Assembly (NCBI GenBank): GCA_022824495.1
Contig: JAJDZU010000011.1
Location: 62,001-126,000, forward strand
Origin: Chloroflexota bacterium
GTDB lineage: Bacteria; Chloroflexota; UBA11872
DNA: 64,000 bases
Reading direction: 5' to 3'
Part shown: piece by piece, positions 26,960 to 35,600 of the stretch
Position numbering within the stretch: position 1 is the first letter of the stretch
Layout: each line of letters starts with the position of its first letter
Notes under the pieces: generated by a model
What the model was told of the DNA's origin: nothing
The model's input: only the letters and a program-made list of their open reading frames with translations
Databases searched by the model: none
Program-made: the position numbers and the translations under genes

Positions 26960-29309
26960 AGCGCCAGAGCGGCACGGCCACGGCGTAGGCGAGGGCCGCG
27001 CCCAGCAGTGTCCAGGCAAAGCCGATGGACACGATCAGGATGGCGGCCGCGAAGGCGGCGGCAACCGATGCCGTGCCGTTGACGGCCCAGGCCCAGGAGA
27101 TGGCCGCGCGGTCACCAGCCAGGGCGCGAATGGCTGACGGCATGACGGCGCCCAGCGCCAGCGAGGGCGAGGCCGCCAGGACCCCAACGCCCACGCGAAC
27201 GGCCAGCGGCGCACCAAGGGTTTCGGGCGCCGCCAGCAGCAGTCCACCAAGAATGAAAACGCTCATAGCGGCCAGCCCGGCGGCCGAGTCAGGCGTAGGC
27301 CGCCACCAGCGAGACGACAGACTGCCGAGGCCGGCCCAGGCGAGCATGGCGGCGATGCCGGTGGCAAAGGCGACCGTGGGGGCGTCCAGCACCAGGATGA
27401 GTCGCTGCAGCAGGGCGATCTGAGTAGTCGTGAAGGCGACGCCGACGGCCGCGACATAGACAAGGCGGCGTAGCCCGACGCGGGCCGCGCCACCACGTCG
27501 GCGACCTACGAGTGGTGCGACCATCGTGAGCACGGCTGCTCCAGTGGCCGCCGCCGCCAGCGGGACCAGGACCAGGAAGCCCGCGCCGCCGAAGGGTTGC
27601 CAGGTGCGGCCAGTGGTGGACAGGACTTCGCGCCACTGGGTCCAGTCGAAGTAGTGGAAGAAGTAGGGGCGGTCGTCGGTCACGGGTGCCCAGACTTCGG
27701 GGACCGGGTCGCCTCGAACCACCGCCTGGAAGGCCTGGTAGAGCGATGTGTCGGGCAGGCGGTTGAAGCGGTTGGAGTCCGATTGGAGGAGTTTCACGTG
27801 AAACACCCAGTCGAAACCGTCGCGCTCCAGGCCGTCTGAAAGCGCCTGACGCTCCGCGGCTGTAAAGGGCGTTGGCGAGGCGACCATGGTGACGACTTCC
27901 AGCGAGCGCCAGGCCAGGACGTGAGCGGACGGGTCGTCGACTCCTGACAGCCGGAGGGCATCAAGCAGGGAGGCCCACATGCGGACGGACTCGGAGGGGG
28001 TGGCTTGCAGCCAGCGGGTGACGATCAGGCGGCCGTCGGGCGCCAGAGCGCGAAACCCATTGGCGAGGGCCTCGCGGGTCAGAGCGTAGGTCTCGCGGAG
28101 GCCGAACGTACCGGCGGCGACGCCCTGGAAGGACTCGCGGAGTGGCCAAATCACCAGGTCGTAACCGGCGGCGGTCCGCAGCGCCGAGCGGACACCATGA
28201 CTCAGAACACGAATGTTGCTGTCGTTCAGGACCGTGTTGTGGCCTGCGAACCGCCAGGCTTTGCGCAGCGCGGCGTCGGGCTGGACGAGGTCGATCCGGT
28301 CGATGGCGGATCGGAGCAGGACGCCGGCGTCAAACGCGCCGAAGGGATCGAGCAGCATCGCCGAGGCGGCTGGTCGCAGGCCGACAGCGTGGGCGAGCGG
28401 GACGTGGTCCAGGGCTTCGGACAGCGGGACGTCCAGCGCCGCCGCGTTTCCGCCGTCGACAGTCAAGCCGAGGCGGGGCCGCGGGACGGATCCGGCGTAG
28501 TTCAGGCTCAGGCCCGTGGCGGTTCGGAAGCCGGCGTTTTCGAGTATGTCCACGCGTGAGTTGGCGGAGAGCTCGGTATCGAGGCGGCGGGCATCGGGAC
28601 GTTGGAGAGCCTGGGCGAGTTGCGAATGGACGGACACGCTCGGGCCGGCCGGGGCAATGACGATTGCCGTGCCGAACAGGGCGACTGCCAGGAGGCTGGC
28701 CCCGATGGCGGGGAGCCGGGGAGCGACGATCACCGGCGCGACGAGGGCCAGGGCGGCGGCCAGCAGGATCGTGGCGGCCGATCCAACCTGGGCGAGCAGC
28801 GGAAGCGCCAGGGCCGCCCCGGCAGCCGAGCCTGCCAGGCTCGCACCGTAGGTGGCGCCGGCGCTCGTCGGGCTGTGACGCAACGCGGCAACCACGGCGA
28901 CCCCGGCGCACGTAAACGGCACCGCGGCCACGATGAAGAAGAGCGCGAGCCATGCAAGCTGGCTGGCGTCAGCGCCGATCCGATAGGTGTCCAGGGGGAT
29001 ACGGTCGGCCGTGACATAGGCGCCGACGGCCGTGAGGGCGAACAGTGTGCCGGCCCAACCGATTGCGGTGGTCGGGGATGCTGCTGACACGCGTCTGGAG
29101 GTTGCCGTCAACGTGCCGGCGGCGCCGATTCCCAGGAGGGCCATGGCAATGGCGACGAAGGCGAAGTGGTGCCCCTGCGCGATTGCGTACACACGCGTGA
29201 GTGCGATTTCGAACAACAGGCTCGCCGCCGACACCAAGACCAAGCCTGCGACGAGCCTGTACTTCACCTGACGTCGTCCATCGGGACGGGCTGCTGCGTA
29301 GATCGTCAC
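26928..29309 (-). CDS. Large membrane protein with spermidine-synthase-like soluble region
   Basis: Protein of 793 residues: N-terminal cluster of about six helices, a central soluble region (about residues 230-520) and a C-terminal multi-helix half. This is the SpeE-like membrane architecture. Opening motif SLLFEIALTRVYAIAQGHHFAF matches the first helix of such proteins. The usual glycine-rich SAM loop is replaced by LLDPFGAFDAG, so SAM binding is doubtful. It lies on the opposite strand between two Pcm genes. Function unknown. Confidence 0.7.
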   Translation of the reverse strand: MTIYAAARPDGRRQVKYRLVAGLVLVSAASLLFEIALTRVYAIAQGHHFAFVAIAMALLGIGAAGTLTATSRRVSAASPTTAIGWAGTLFALTAVGAYVTADRIPLDTYRIGADASQLAWLALFFIVAAVPFTCAGVAVVAALRHSPTSAGATYGASLAGSAAGAALALPLLAQVGSAATILLAAALALVAPVIVAPRLPAIGASLLAVALFGTAIVIAPAGPSVSVHSQLAQALQRPDARRLDTELSANSRVDILENAGFRTATGLSLNYAGSVPRPRLGLTVDGGNAAALDVPLSEALDHVPLAHAVGLRPAASAMLLDPFGAFDAGVLLRSAIDRIDLVQPDAALRKAWRFAGHNTVLNDSNIRVLSHGVRSALRTAAGYDLVIWPLRESFQGVAAGTFGLRETYALTREALANGFRALAPDGRLIVTRWLQATPSESVRMWASLLDALRLSGVDDPSAHVLAWRSLEVVTMVASPTPFTAAERQALSDGLERDGFDWVFHVKLLQSDSNRFNRLPDTSLYQAFQAVVRGDPVPEVWAPVTDDRPYFFHYFDWTQWREVLSTTGRTWQPFGGAGFLVLVPLAAAATGAAVLTMVAPLVGRRRGGAARVGLRRLVYVAAVGVAFTTTQIALLQRLILVLDAPTVAFATGIAAMLAWAGLGSLSSRWWRPTPDSAAGLAAMSVFILGGLLLAAPETLGAPLAVRVGVGVLAASPSLALGAVMPSAIRALAGDRAAISWAWAVNGTASVAAAFAAAILIVSIGFAWTLLGAALAYAVAVPLWRSRDPRQTSPR

Positions 29310-29342
29310 ACGTTACGCCTCCCGGGCCAGCGATCCGGCGAC

Positions 29343-30047
29343 GTGGGTGTGACAAGCTGCGAAACGCAGGTTCCCGACCGCTACGGAGTGCAGGTGTTCT
29401 GGAAGCGGCGGCGTGGGCGCGAGAAGCTGATGGCCGAGATCCGGCAGACCGGCATCGTGAAGTCGGAACCGGTGCTGGAGGCCATCGAGCGGGTCGAGCG
29501 GCGTCACTTTGTCAGGCTCGACGACGCGAGCGAGGCCTACGACAACGCGCCCCTGTCGATTGGCCGGGGCCAGACCATTTCGCAGCCGCTGGTGGTGGCG
29601 CTGATGTCCGAGGCGCTGGCAATCGGTCCAGGCGACCGGGTGTTGGAGATAGGGACGGGTTCGGGCTATCAGGCGGCGGTGTTGGCGGAGTTTGGCGCCA
29701 AGGTGTTCAGCGTTGAGATCATTCCGCAGCTCAGTACCTGGGCGGCGACGAATCTGCGCAGCGCCGGCTATGGCGACGTCGAGTTGCATACCGCCGACGG
29801 GTTCTTTGGGTGGGACGAGCACGCCCCCTACGACGCCATCATCGTCACGGCGGCCGCCAGCAAGATTCCGCGGCCGCTGATCCGCCAGCTACGGATCGGC
29901 GGGCGGCTGGTTGTTCCCGTGGGTTCGAACGCCTGGGATCAGACCCTGTGGGTGGTGGAGCGGACCGAGGAGGGCGAGACGTCCACCAACCTCGGCCCGG
30001 TGCGCTTCGTGCCGCTCACCGGCGAGGGCCAACACGCGTCGGCCTGA
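29343..30047 (+). CDS. pcm: Protein-L-isoaspartate O-methyltransferase (second copy)
   Basis: Paralogue of the gene at 26198-26959, about 234 residues from GTG 29343. It shares LMAEIR, GQTISQPLVVALMSEAL, VLEIGTGSGYQAAVLAEFGA and HTADGFFGWDEHAPYDAIIVT, so it should be active. Unlike the first copy it has no signal peptide and would act in the cytosol. GTG 29349 and GTG 29388 are alternative starts; the homologous core begins at about 29420. It ends 20 bases before the convergent fucosidase gene. Two copies flanking an inverted membrane gene look like an old duplication. Confidence 0.85.
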   Translation: MGVTSCETQVPDRYGVQVFWKRRRGREKLMAEIRQTGIVKSEPVLEAIERVERRHFVRLDDASEAYDNAPLSIGRGQTISQPLVVALMSEALAIGPGDRVLEIGTGSGYQAAVLAEFGAKVFSVEIIPQLSTWAATNLRSAGYGDVELHTADGFFGWDEHAPYDAIIVTAAASKIPRPLIRQLRIGGRLVVPVGSNAWDQTLWVVERTEEGETSTNLGPVRFVPLTGEGQHASA

Positions 30048-30067
30048 ACAGTCGGCGCTGCGGCTCG

Positions 30068-31276
30068 TCAGACCCCCGGCTCGTCGCCAAAGCGATCGTG
30101 TTCCTGGGGCTCGCCGTCGAACTCCAGCGCGATGACCGTGTCGATCGGATCGGGTGCGTAGGCGGGCAGGCCGCGCAGCCAGGCACGGTGACCGCGCTGC
30201 TCCACCGAGACCGGAATGTCTGAGCCCAGCAGTCGTGCGCTGAGGATGCGTCCGCCGACGCCGCCGACCACGATCTCTTCGCCCGGCCAGCGCCAGCAGT
30301 GCAGGTAGAGCGTGTTGCCGATCTTGGTGTGCGTGCGTCCCGCGCTGCTGATGCGCAGCCGGTCGGCGGTCGGCTCGCTGCCGTAAATGGACTCGCCGTA
30401 CACGTCCAGCCAGCGACCCATCGCGCGCAGCCGCTCCACGGACTCGAACGGAATCCGGCCGTCGGGATCCGGTCCCACGTTCAGCAGGTAGTTGCCGCCG
30501 CCGTTGGCCGCGGTGACCAGGTAGTGGATGAGCTGCCGGGGGGACTTCCACTCGCGGTCGATAGTTGAGTAGCCCCAGGTTGTGTTCATGGTCATGCAGC
30601 TTTCCCAGAGCCGATCTGGCGAGGGCGTGACGTGCTGTTCGGGCGTGTCGAAGTCCTCCGGCTGCATGGAGCGGTTGTTGATGAGGATGTCGGGGCGCAA
30701 CAAGCGGACTTCGGCGTTGAGCGGGGTCGAGTTCCAGTCCTCCGGCGTGTAGGGCCAGCCGCCGTCGTACCAGAGCACCGAGAGATCTCCATAGTCGGTG
30801 CACAGTTCCAGCACCTGCGCGTGTACGTAGTCCAGCAATCTCGCCCAGCCCTCCGGATCGCGGGCCTTGCCGCGGAAGTAGGCCGGGTAGCGCCAGTCCA
30901 GCAGCGAGTAGTAGAAGCCATAGCGCATGCCGCGCTTCTCGCAGGCGTTGACGAACTCGGCCAGCAGGTCGCGCTTCGCGGCGGTCTTGGGAGCCGTGAA
31001 GTCGGAGACCTGGGAGTCCCAGAGGCTGAAGCCCTCGTGGTGCCGCGAGGTCAGGATCATGTAGCGCATGCCGGCGTCCTGGGCCAGGGCCACCCATTCC
31101 TCCGGGTTGTAGTGCTGGGGATCAAACCGATCCGCGAGCCCCCGGTATTCCTCGGGCGGAATGCTCTCCTGGTACATCGTCCACTCGTGGCGGGCCAGAA
31201 GCGAGTACAGCCCCCAATGGATAAACATGCCGAAGCGGGCGTCGTGCCACCAGGAGAGCGCGGCGGGAGTTGGCAT
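30068..31276 (-). CDS. Alpha-L-fucosidase, GH29 (second copy)
   Basis: Glycoside hydrolase of 402 residues. DARFGMFIHWGLYSL, SRHHEGFSLWDS, the nucleophile strand VLWYDGGWPY and NGGGNYLLNVGPDPDG are classic GH29. The start is ATG 31276, with AAGGAAA upstream; 22 upstream codons in the open frame are not family-like. No signal peptide. It differs clearly from the 16.2 kb copy, with a canonical YDGGW nucleophile, so the organism probably hydrolyses more than one fucosidic linkage. It converges on the second pcm gene. Confidence 0.92.
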   Translation of the reverse strand: MPTPAALSWWHDARFGMFIHWGLYSLLARHEWTMYQESIPPEEYRGLADRFDPQHYNPEEWVALAQDAGMRYMILTSRHHEGFSLWDSQVSDFTAPKTAAKRDLLAEFVNACEKRGMRYGFYYSLLDWRYPAYFRGKARDPEGWARLLDYVHAQVLELCTDYGDLSVLWYDGGWPYTPEDWNSTPLNAEVRLLRPDILINNRSMQPEDFDTPEQHVTPSPDRLWESCMTMNTTWGYSTIDREWKSPRQLIHYLVTAANGGGNYLLNVGPDPDGRIPFESVERLRAMGRWLDVYGESIYGSEPTADRLRISSAGRTHTKIGNTLYLHCWRWPGEEIVVGGVGGRILSARLLGSDIPVSVEQRGHRAWLRGLPAYAPDPIDTVIALEFDGEPQEHDRFGDEPGV

Positions 31277-31419
31277 AGGGATTTCCTTGGATTGCAGGCT
31301 CGAACAGTACGAAGGATGCGACGGTCTGGGCAGATTGGGCAAAGGCCCGCGGATCGCCTGGCGAGGGTGGGGGTCTGGGTTAGCCTCGTCGGCGACAGTC
31401 CACGTTCTACAACTGCCCC

Positions 31420-31695
31420 ATGTCTGATCGCCGATCGCGTCTCACCCGCCCCCTCAACCCCATGCCGTCCAAGGTCGAACGCGCACTGGAGGACGCCGGC
31501 CTGATGGAGGCCTATCAGGCTCGCCCTCCCTACCAGCGGAACGACTACCTGGGCTGGATCGACCGGGCCAAACGACCCGAAACCAAGGCCCGCCGCCTAC
31601 AGCAGATGCTGAACGAACTCGAGCAGGGGGACGTGTACATGAAGATGGCCTGGAGGGCGGGAAGGCCCGGCGAGTTGAAATCGCCAGCTGGCTAG
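31420..31695 (+). CDS. YdeI/OmpD-associated (OmdA-type) small protein
   Basis: Protein of 91 residues dominated by YQRNDYLGWIDRAKRPETKA followed by RRLQQMLNELEQGDVYMKM, the signature of the YdeI/OmpD-associated family, whose E. coli and Salmonella members affect resistance to membrane stress and peptides. The start at ATG 31420 is uncertain: ATG 31462 gives a shorter product retaining the domain. It lies alone between divergent and unrelated genes. Confidence 0.8.
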   Translation: MSDRRSRLTRPLNPMPSKVERALEDAGLMEAYQARPPYQRNDYLGWIDRAKRPETKARRLQQMLNELEQGDVYMKMAWRAGRPGELKSPAG

Positions 31696-31721
31696 GCGCC
31701 CACTCCCCAGCCAAGGAAATC

Positions 31722-31750
31722 TTGATACCCGTACCGATACGCGGTACACT
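31722..31750 (+). promoter_or_regulatory. Promoter of the HigBA toxin-antitoxin operon
   Basis: TTGATA (31722-31727), a 17-base spacer, and TACACT (31745-31750) form a strong sigma70-type promoter. The predicted start point is at about 31757, essentially on the GTG start of the toxin, and no Shine-Dalgarno sequence precedes that codon. Confidence 0.7.
31731..31747. promoter_or_regulatory. HigA operator candidate
   Basis: A perfect 6-bp inverted repeat GTACCG / CGGTAC with a 5-base spacer lies between the -35 and -10 boxes and overlaps the -10 box by three bases. Position and symmetry fit autorepression by the HigA antitoxin dimer or the HigBA complex. Confidence 0.6.
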
Positions 31751-31755
31751 CCAGA

Positions 31756-32106
31756 GTGATTCGGACAATCCGGCACCGTGGGCTCAAGCGACTCCACGAC
31801 CAAGGCGATGCCAGCAGGCTGCGAGCGGATCAGCGGGAGCGGATCAGGGTTGCTTTGACGATCCTTGACTCTGCGTGGTCACCAGACGACCTGGCGGTTC
31901 CGGGACTTCGATTGCATCAACTGAAGGGACGTCTTCGAGGATTCTGGAGCATTAGGATCACTGGAAATTGGAGGATTGTCATTCGATTCGACGGTGACGA
32001 CGTCTTCGACGTGGACTTCGTCGACTACCACAAGGTCAAAGGAGAAATAAATGCCGATGTACGATCCCCCGCATCCGGGACGCAGCATTCAGATGACTTG
32101 CCTTGA
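31756..32106 (+). CDS. higB: HigB/RelE-superfamily toxin
   Basis: mRNA interferase toxin of 116 residues in the HigB branch of the RelE/ParE fold. Family features are visible: N-terminal [14 protein letters not shown], the central [15 protein letters not shown] region ([11 protein letters not shown]), and GNWRIVIRF, followed by DVDFVDYHK. HigB toxins cleave translated mRNA at the ribosome. The last 56 bases overlap the antitoxin gene; the C-terminal 20 residues are an extension beyond the usual family end. Start is GTG with no ribosome binding site, suggesting leaderless translation. Confidence 0.9.
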   Translation: MIRTIRHRGLKRLHDQGDASRLRADQRERIRVALTILDSAWSPDDLAVPGLRLHQLKGRLRGFWSIRITGNWRIVIRFDGDDVFDVDFVDYHKVKGEINADVRSPASGTQHSDDLP

Positions 32107-32353
32107 GCCGTTGGGCCTTAGCGTGACCGACGCGGCTAAGGGCCTGGGTGTCGCGAGACATACGCTGTCGCGCGTATTGAACGGGCACGCCGCGATTTCG
32201 CCGGAGATGGCGATTCGATTTGAGAAGGCCGGCTGGTCGAACGCCGAGTTTTGGCTTCGCCTCCAGGCCGCCTACGACCTGGCGCAGGCACGCGAGCGCC
32301 AGGACGAGATCAAGGTTGAAGCTTCAATGTTGCACGCTAGAGCGGCGAGCTAG
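32051..32353 (+). CDS. higA: HigA antitoxin, XRE-type HTH
   Basis: Antitoxin of 100 residues. The N-terminal [10 protein letters not shown] and the [23 protein letters not shown], with [20 protein letters not shown], are typical of HigA. It neutralises HigB and represses the operon. GGAG at 32041 lies six bases before the ATG, within the toxin coding sequence. The toxin-first order and overlap are those of higBA loci. No other mobile element is adjacent, so this is probably a small chromosomal module. Confidence 0.92.
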   Translation: MPMYDPPHPGRSIQMTCLEPLGLSVTDAAKGLGVARHTLSRVLNGHAAISPEMAIRFEKAGWSNAEFWLRLQAAYDLAQARERQDEIKVEASMLHARAAS

Positions 32354-32418
32354 GAAGCGGGATCCCAGACGCTTGGGCTTCTGTACTTGCGGAAGGCCGA
32401 CCGGAGGGCCGTCCGCCG

Positions 32419-32460
32419 CTAGACCATAAGTTCGCCGCAGGTGAGGTCGAGCGCGGCGCC
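32419..32460 (-). pseudogene. 3' remnant of a short-chain dehydrogenase gene
   Basis: On the minus strand these 42 bases encode GAALDLTCGELMV and a stop. This is nearly identical to the C-terminus of the intact SDR at 42062-42808 (GAALDITGGELMV): 36 of 42 bases match by eye. Upstream the reading frame no longer resembles an SDR. It lies in the gap between higA and the RCC1-repeat gene and marks an old duplication or deletion. Confidence 0.6.
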
Positions 32461-32612
32461 GATTACGACTCTGGGAATCAGCGCGGGCGAGAAACTGACA
32501 GTCCGAGGGAACGAATGAACCGCCTGGTGCGTAGTCTCTTGCAACGGATCGATACGTCCCGGGCACCATAATTCGCACGCGCGCCTCAACGCGGGTTCGG
32601 TTTCGCCGCCTC

Positions 32613-35600
32613 TTGCGGGCGGTCAGTCCACCCCTGGTGGCGATGGCGCTGGTGCTGATTGCAGCTCTGCAGCCCGTGGCGCGGGCGCAGGATCCCAGCC
32701 CGGGCCCGGCGCTGCTTCCGACGGCGGCGGCCGAACCTCCAAAGCCAGACGATCGTTTCGTCACGGTGAGCAGCGGCAACTTTCACACGTGCGCCCTGCG
32801 AGCGAACGGCGAAGTTCTGTGTTGGGGCGCCAGGCCGCCGGGCGAGGAGGCCGAACTCGGTCCGGTTGACTTCGGCCAGGCCTCGCCACCGCCTGGCGAA
32901 CGCTTCGTGGCCATAAGCAGCGGCGGCTTCCACACGTGCGGCCTGCGGGACGATGAAAGCGTCGTGTGCTGGGGCGCCGGCCTGGACGACCAATCCGAAG
33001 GCCTGGGACAGGTGGGCTTCGGACAGATCTCATCTCCCGATGGAGAGGCCTTCACCGCCATTAGCAGCGGGGGTGGGCATACCTGCGGGCTGCGTGAGGA
33101 TGGCTCGGTGGCCTGCTGGGGGAACGACGAGTCGGGGCAGGCCTCGCCACCAGACGACGAGCGGTTCACGGCCATAAGCAGCGGTGCCAATCACTCCTGC
33201 GGTCTTCGAGAAGACGGCGTGGCCGTGTGCTGGGGACCGGAGCCGCGGCCTGGCCCGTTCGGCGGCTGGGAAGCCCCTCCGGAAGCAGCGTTCGCGTCGA
33301 TCGATGGGGCCCACGGTTATACGTGCGGCGTGCCGCTGGAGGGTTCGTCGATCTGCTGGGGGAGCTATTCGGAGATCCCCAACCTTGCGCGCTACCCGCC
33401 GCCGGACCTCTGGCTTGTGGCCGTCAGCGGTGGCGGCGGCCATGCCTGTGGGCTCAACAAGGACGGGACCCCGATCTGCTGGGGGGACCTGGCGGAAAGT
33501 CCGCCGCCAGGGCAGCGCTTCGCGTCGCTCAGTAGCGGGATCGGGCATACCTGCGGGCTTCGCGCCGACGACGGTACGGTGGCTTGCTGGGGCGACGATT
33601 CGTATGGTCAGGCATCCCCGCCCGAGGGCGCGCGGTACCTGGGTTCCGAGCCCATCCCGCCCGATCCCTACGACCCGGGGGCGCCGCTGACCGCGCTCAG
33701 CAGCGGCGCTAGTCATCTTTGCGGCATCACCAGCGAAGGCTTTGCCTGGTGCGTTGGCGCTGACTCATTCGGTCAGGCTTCGCCGCCGCCCGGGATGAAG
33801 TTCGCGGCCATCAGTCCCGGCTGGTTCCACACCTGCGGGATTCGCCTGGATGGCGTGGCGGTCTGCTGGGGTGACGATGAGGACGGCGAATCTTCGCCGC
33901 CGCCTGGGGAGCGATTCGTGGAGATCAGCAGTGGCACCGGCCGCACCTGCGCGCTGCGCGAGGACGGCACGCCGGTCTGCTGGGGCGGCGAGAGCGCTGA
34001 AGAGACGGCCGCCGTGGCAACCGAACAGTTCACCGCCATCAGTGCCGGCTGGTCCCACGCCTGTGCGCTGCGGGCCGACGGTTCAGCCGTCTGCTGGGGC
34101 ACCGACTGGGATGGCCGGGCCACGCCGCCGGAGGGACAGAAGTTCAAGGCCATCAGCAGTAGCTGGCAGCACACCTGCGGGGTGCGCGAGGACGGGACCG
34201 CGGTGTGCTGGGGCCGCGACAGGGACGGGCAGGCCTCGCCGCCTGATCACGAGCGCCTTGTGGGCATCAGCACAAACCTCCACCACACCTGCGCGCTGCG
34301 AGATGACGGTACGCCTGTGTGTTGGGGCGCCGCTCGCCCTGGGGTGGACGACGGTCAGGCTTCTCCGCTGCCCGGTGATCAGTTCGTGGACTTGAGTAGC
34401 GGAGTCGAGTTCACCTGCGGCCTGCGCGCAGATGGCACGTACGGGTGCTGGCGTTTCGGCCCTGCGAAGCTCGGCTTCGACCTTGAGAAAGTTGGGCGCC
34501 AGGGATTCAGGGCGGTCAGCGATCGTGCGCTGACTGCGGTCAGCAGCGGTAACCGACATACCTGCGCGATCGATGCGGATGGCGCGCTGCATTGCTGGGG
34601 TTTGAACGACTACGGGCAAGCCTCGCCACCGGTGGACGGGACCTTCACAGCGGTCAGCAGCGGGGAACGACATGCCTGCGCCCTGCGCGACGATGGCGAG
34701 GCGGTCTGTTGGGGCGACGCGGCGGACGGCCGGACCGAGCCGCCGGCCGACGAGCGGTTCGTGGCAATCAGCAGTGGATGGGCTCACACCTGCGCGCTGC
34801 GTGACGACGGCTCGGCCGCGTGCTGGGGTAAGGACCATGACGGACAGGCCTCACCGCCGGCGGATGATCGACTCGTGGCGATCAGCAGCGGGCCGACGCA
34901 TGTCTGCGCGCTGCGCCAGGACGGCACGGTGAAGTGCTGGGGTCAGGACGACGACGGTCAGGCCTCGCCACCGGAAGGGGCGCGGTTCTCCGCCATCAGC
35001 AGTGGCTGGGGTTACACCTGTGCCCTCCACGAGGACGGCAGCCCGTTCTGCTGGGGTGACCCCGACAACGAGGCGTCGACGCCGCCATATGTCGACCGCT
35101 TCGTCGCGATCAGCAGCGGCTCGGATCACGCATGCGGGCTACGTGCCGACGGCACGCCGGTCTGCTGGGGCGAACGGAATGCGGTCGCTCCGCCGGGCGA
35201 GCACTTCGAGGCGATCAGCATCGGCGCCGTGCATACCTGCGCGCTGCGTACAGACGGACGCCCCGTCTGTTGGGGCAGCGGATTCCTCACGCGGACCGAG
35301 TCGGCCGTGCGTTCACAGTTCGAGACGGTCAGTGTTCAGAGCTTCGTCGCTATCAGCAGCGGCTACGGGCACGTCTGCGCGCTGCGCGAGGACGGGTCGG
35401 CTGTCTGCTGGGGCTCGAGCGGCGCCGGCCAGACCGCGGCGCCGCAGGGCGAGACGTTCTCCACGCTGACCAGCGGCGGCTCCCACACGTGCGGGTTGCG
35501 GCGGGACGGCGTGGCGGTCTGCTGGGGATACAACGAGCAGGGTCAGGCGTCGCCGCCGGAGGACGAGCGGTTTACGGCGCTCACCAGCGATAGCTATCAC

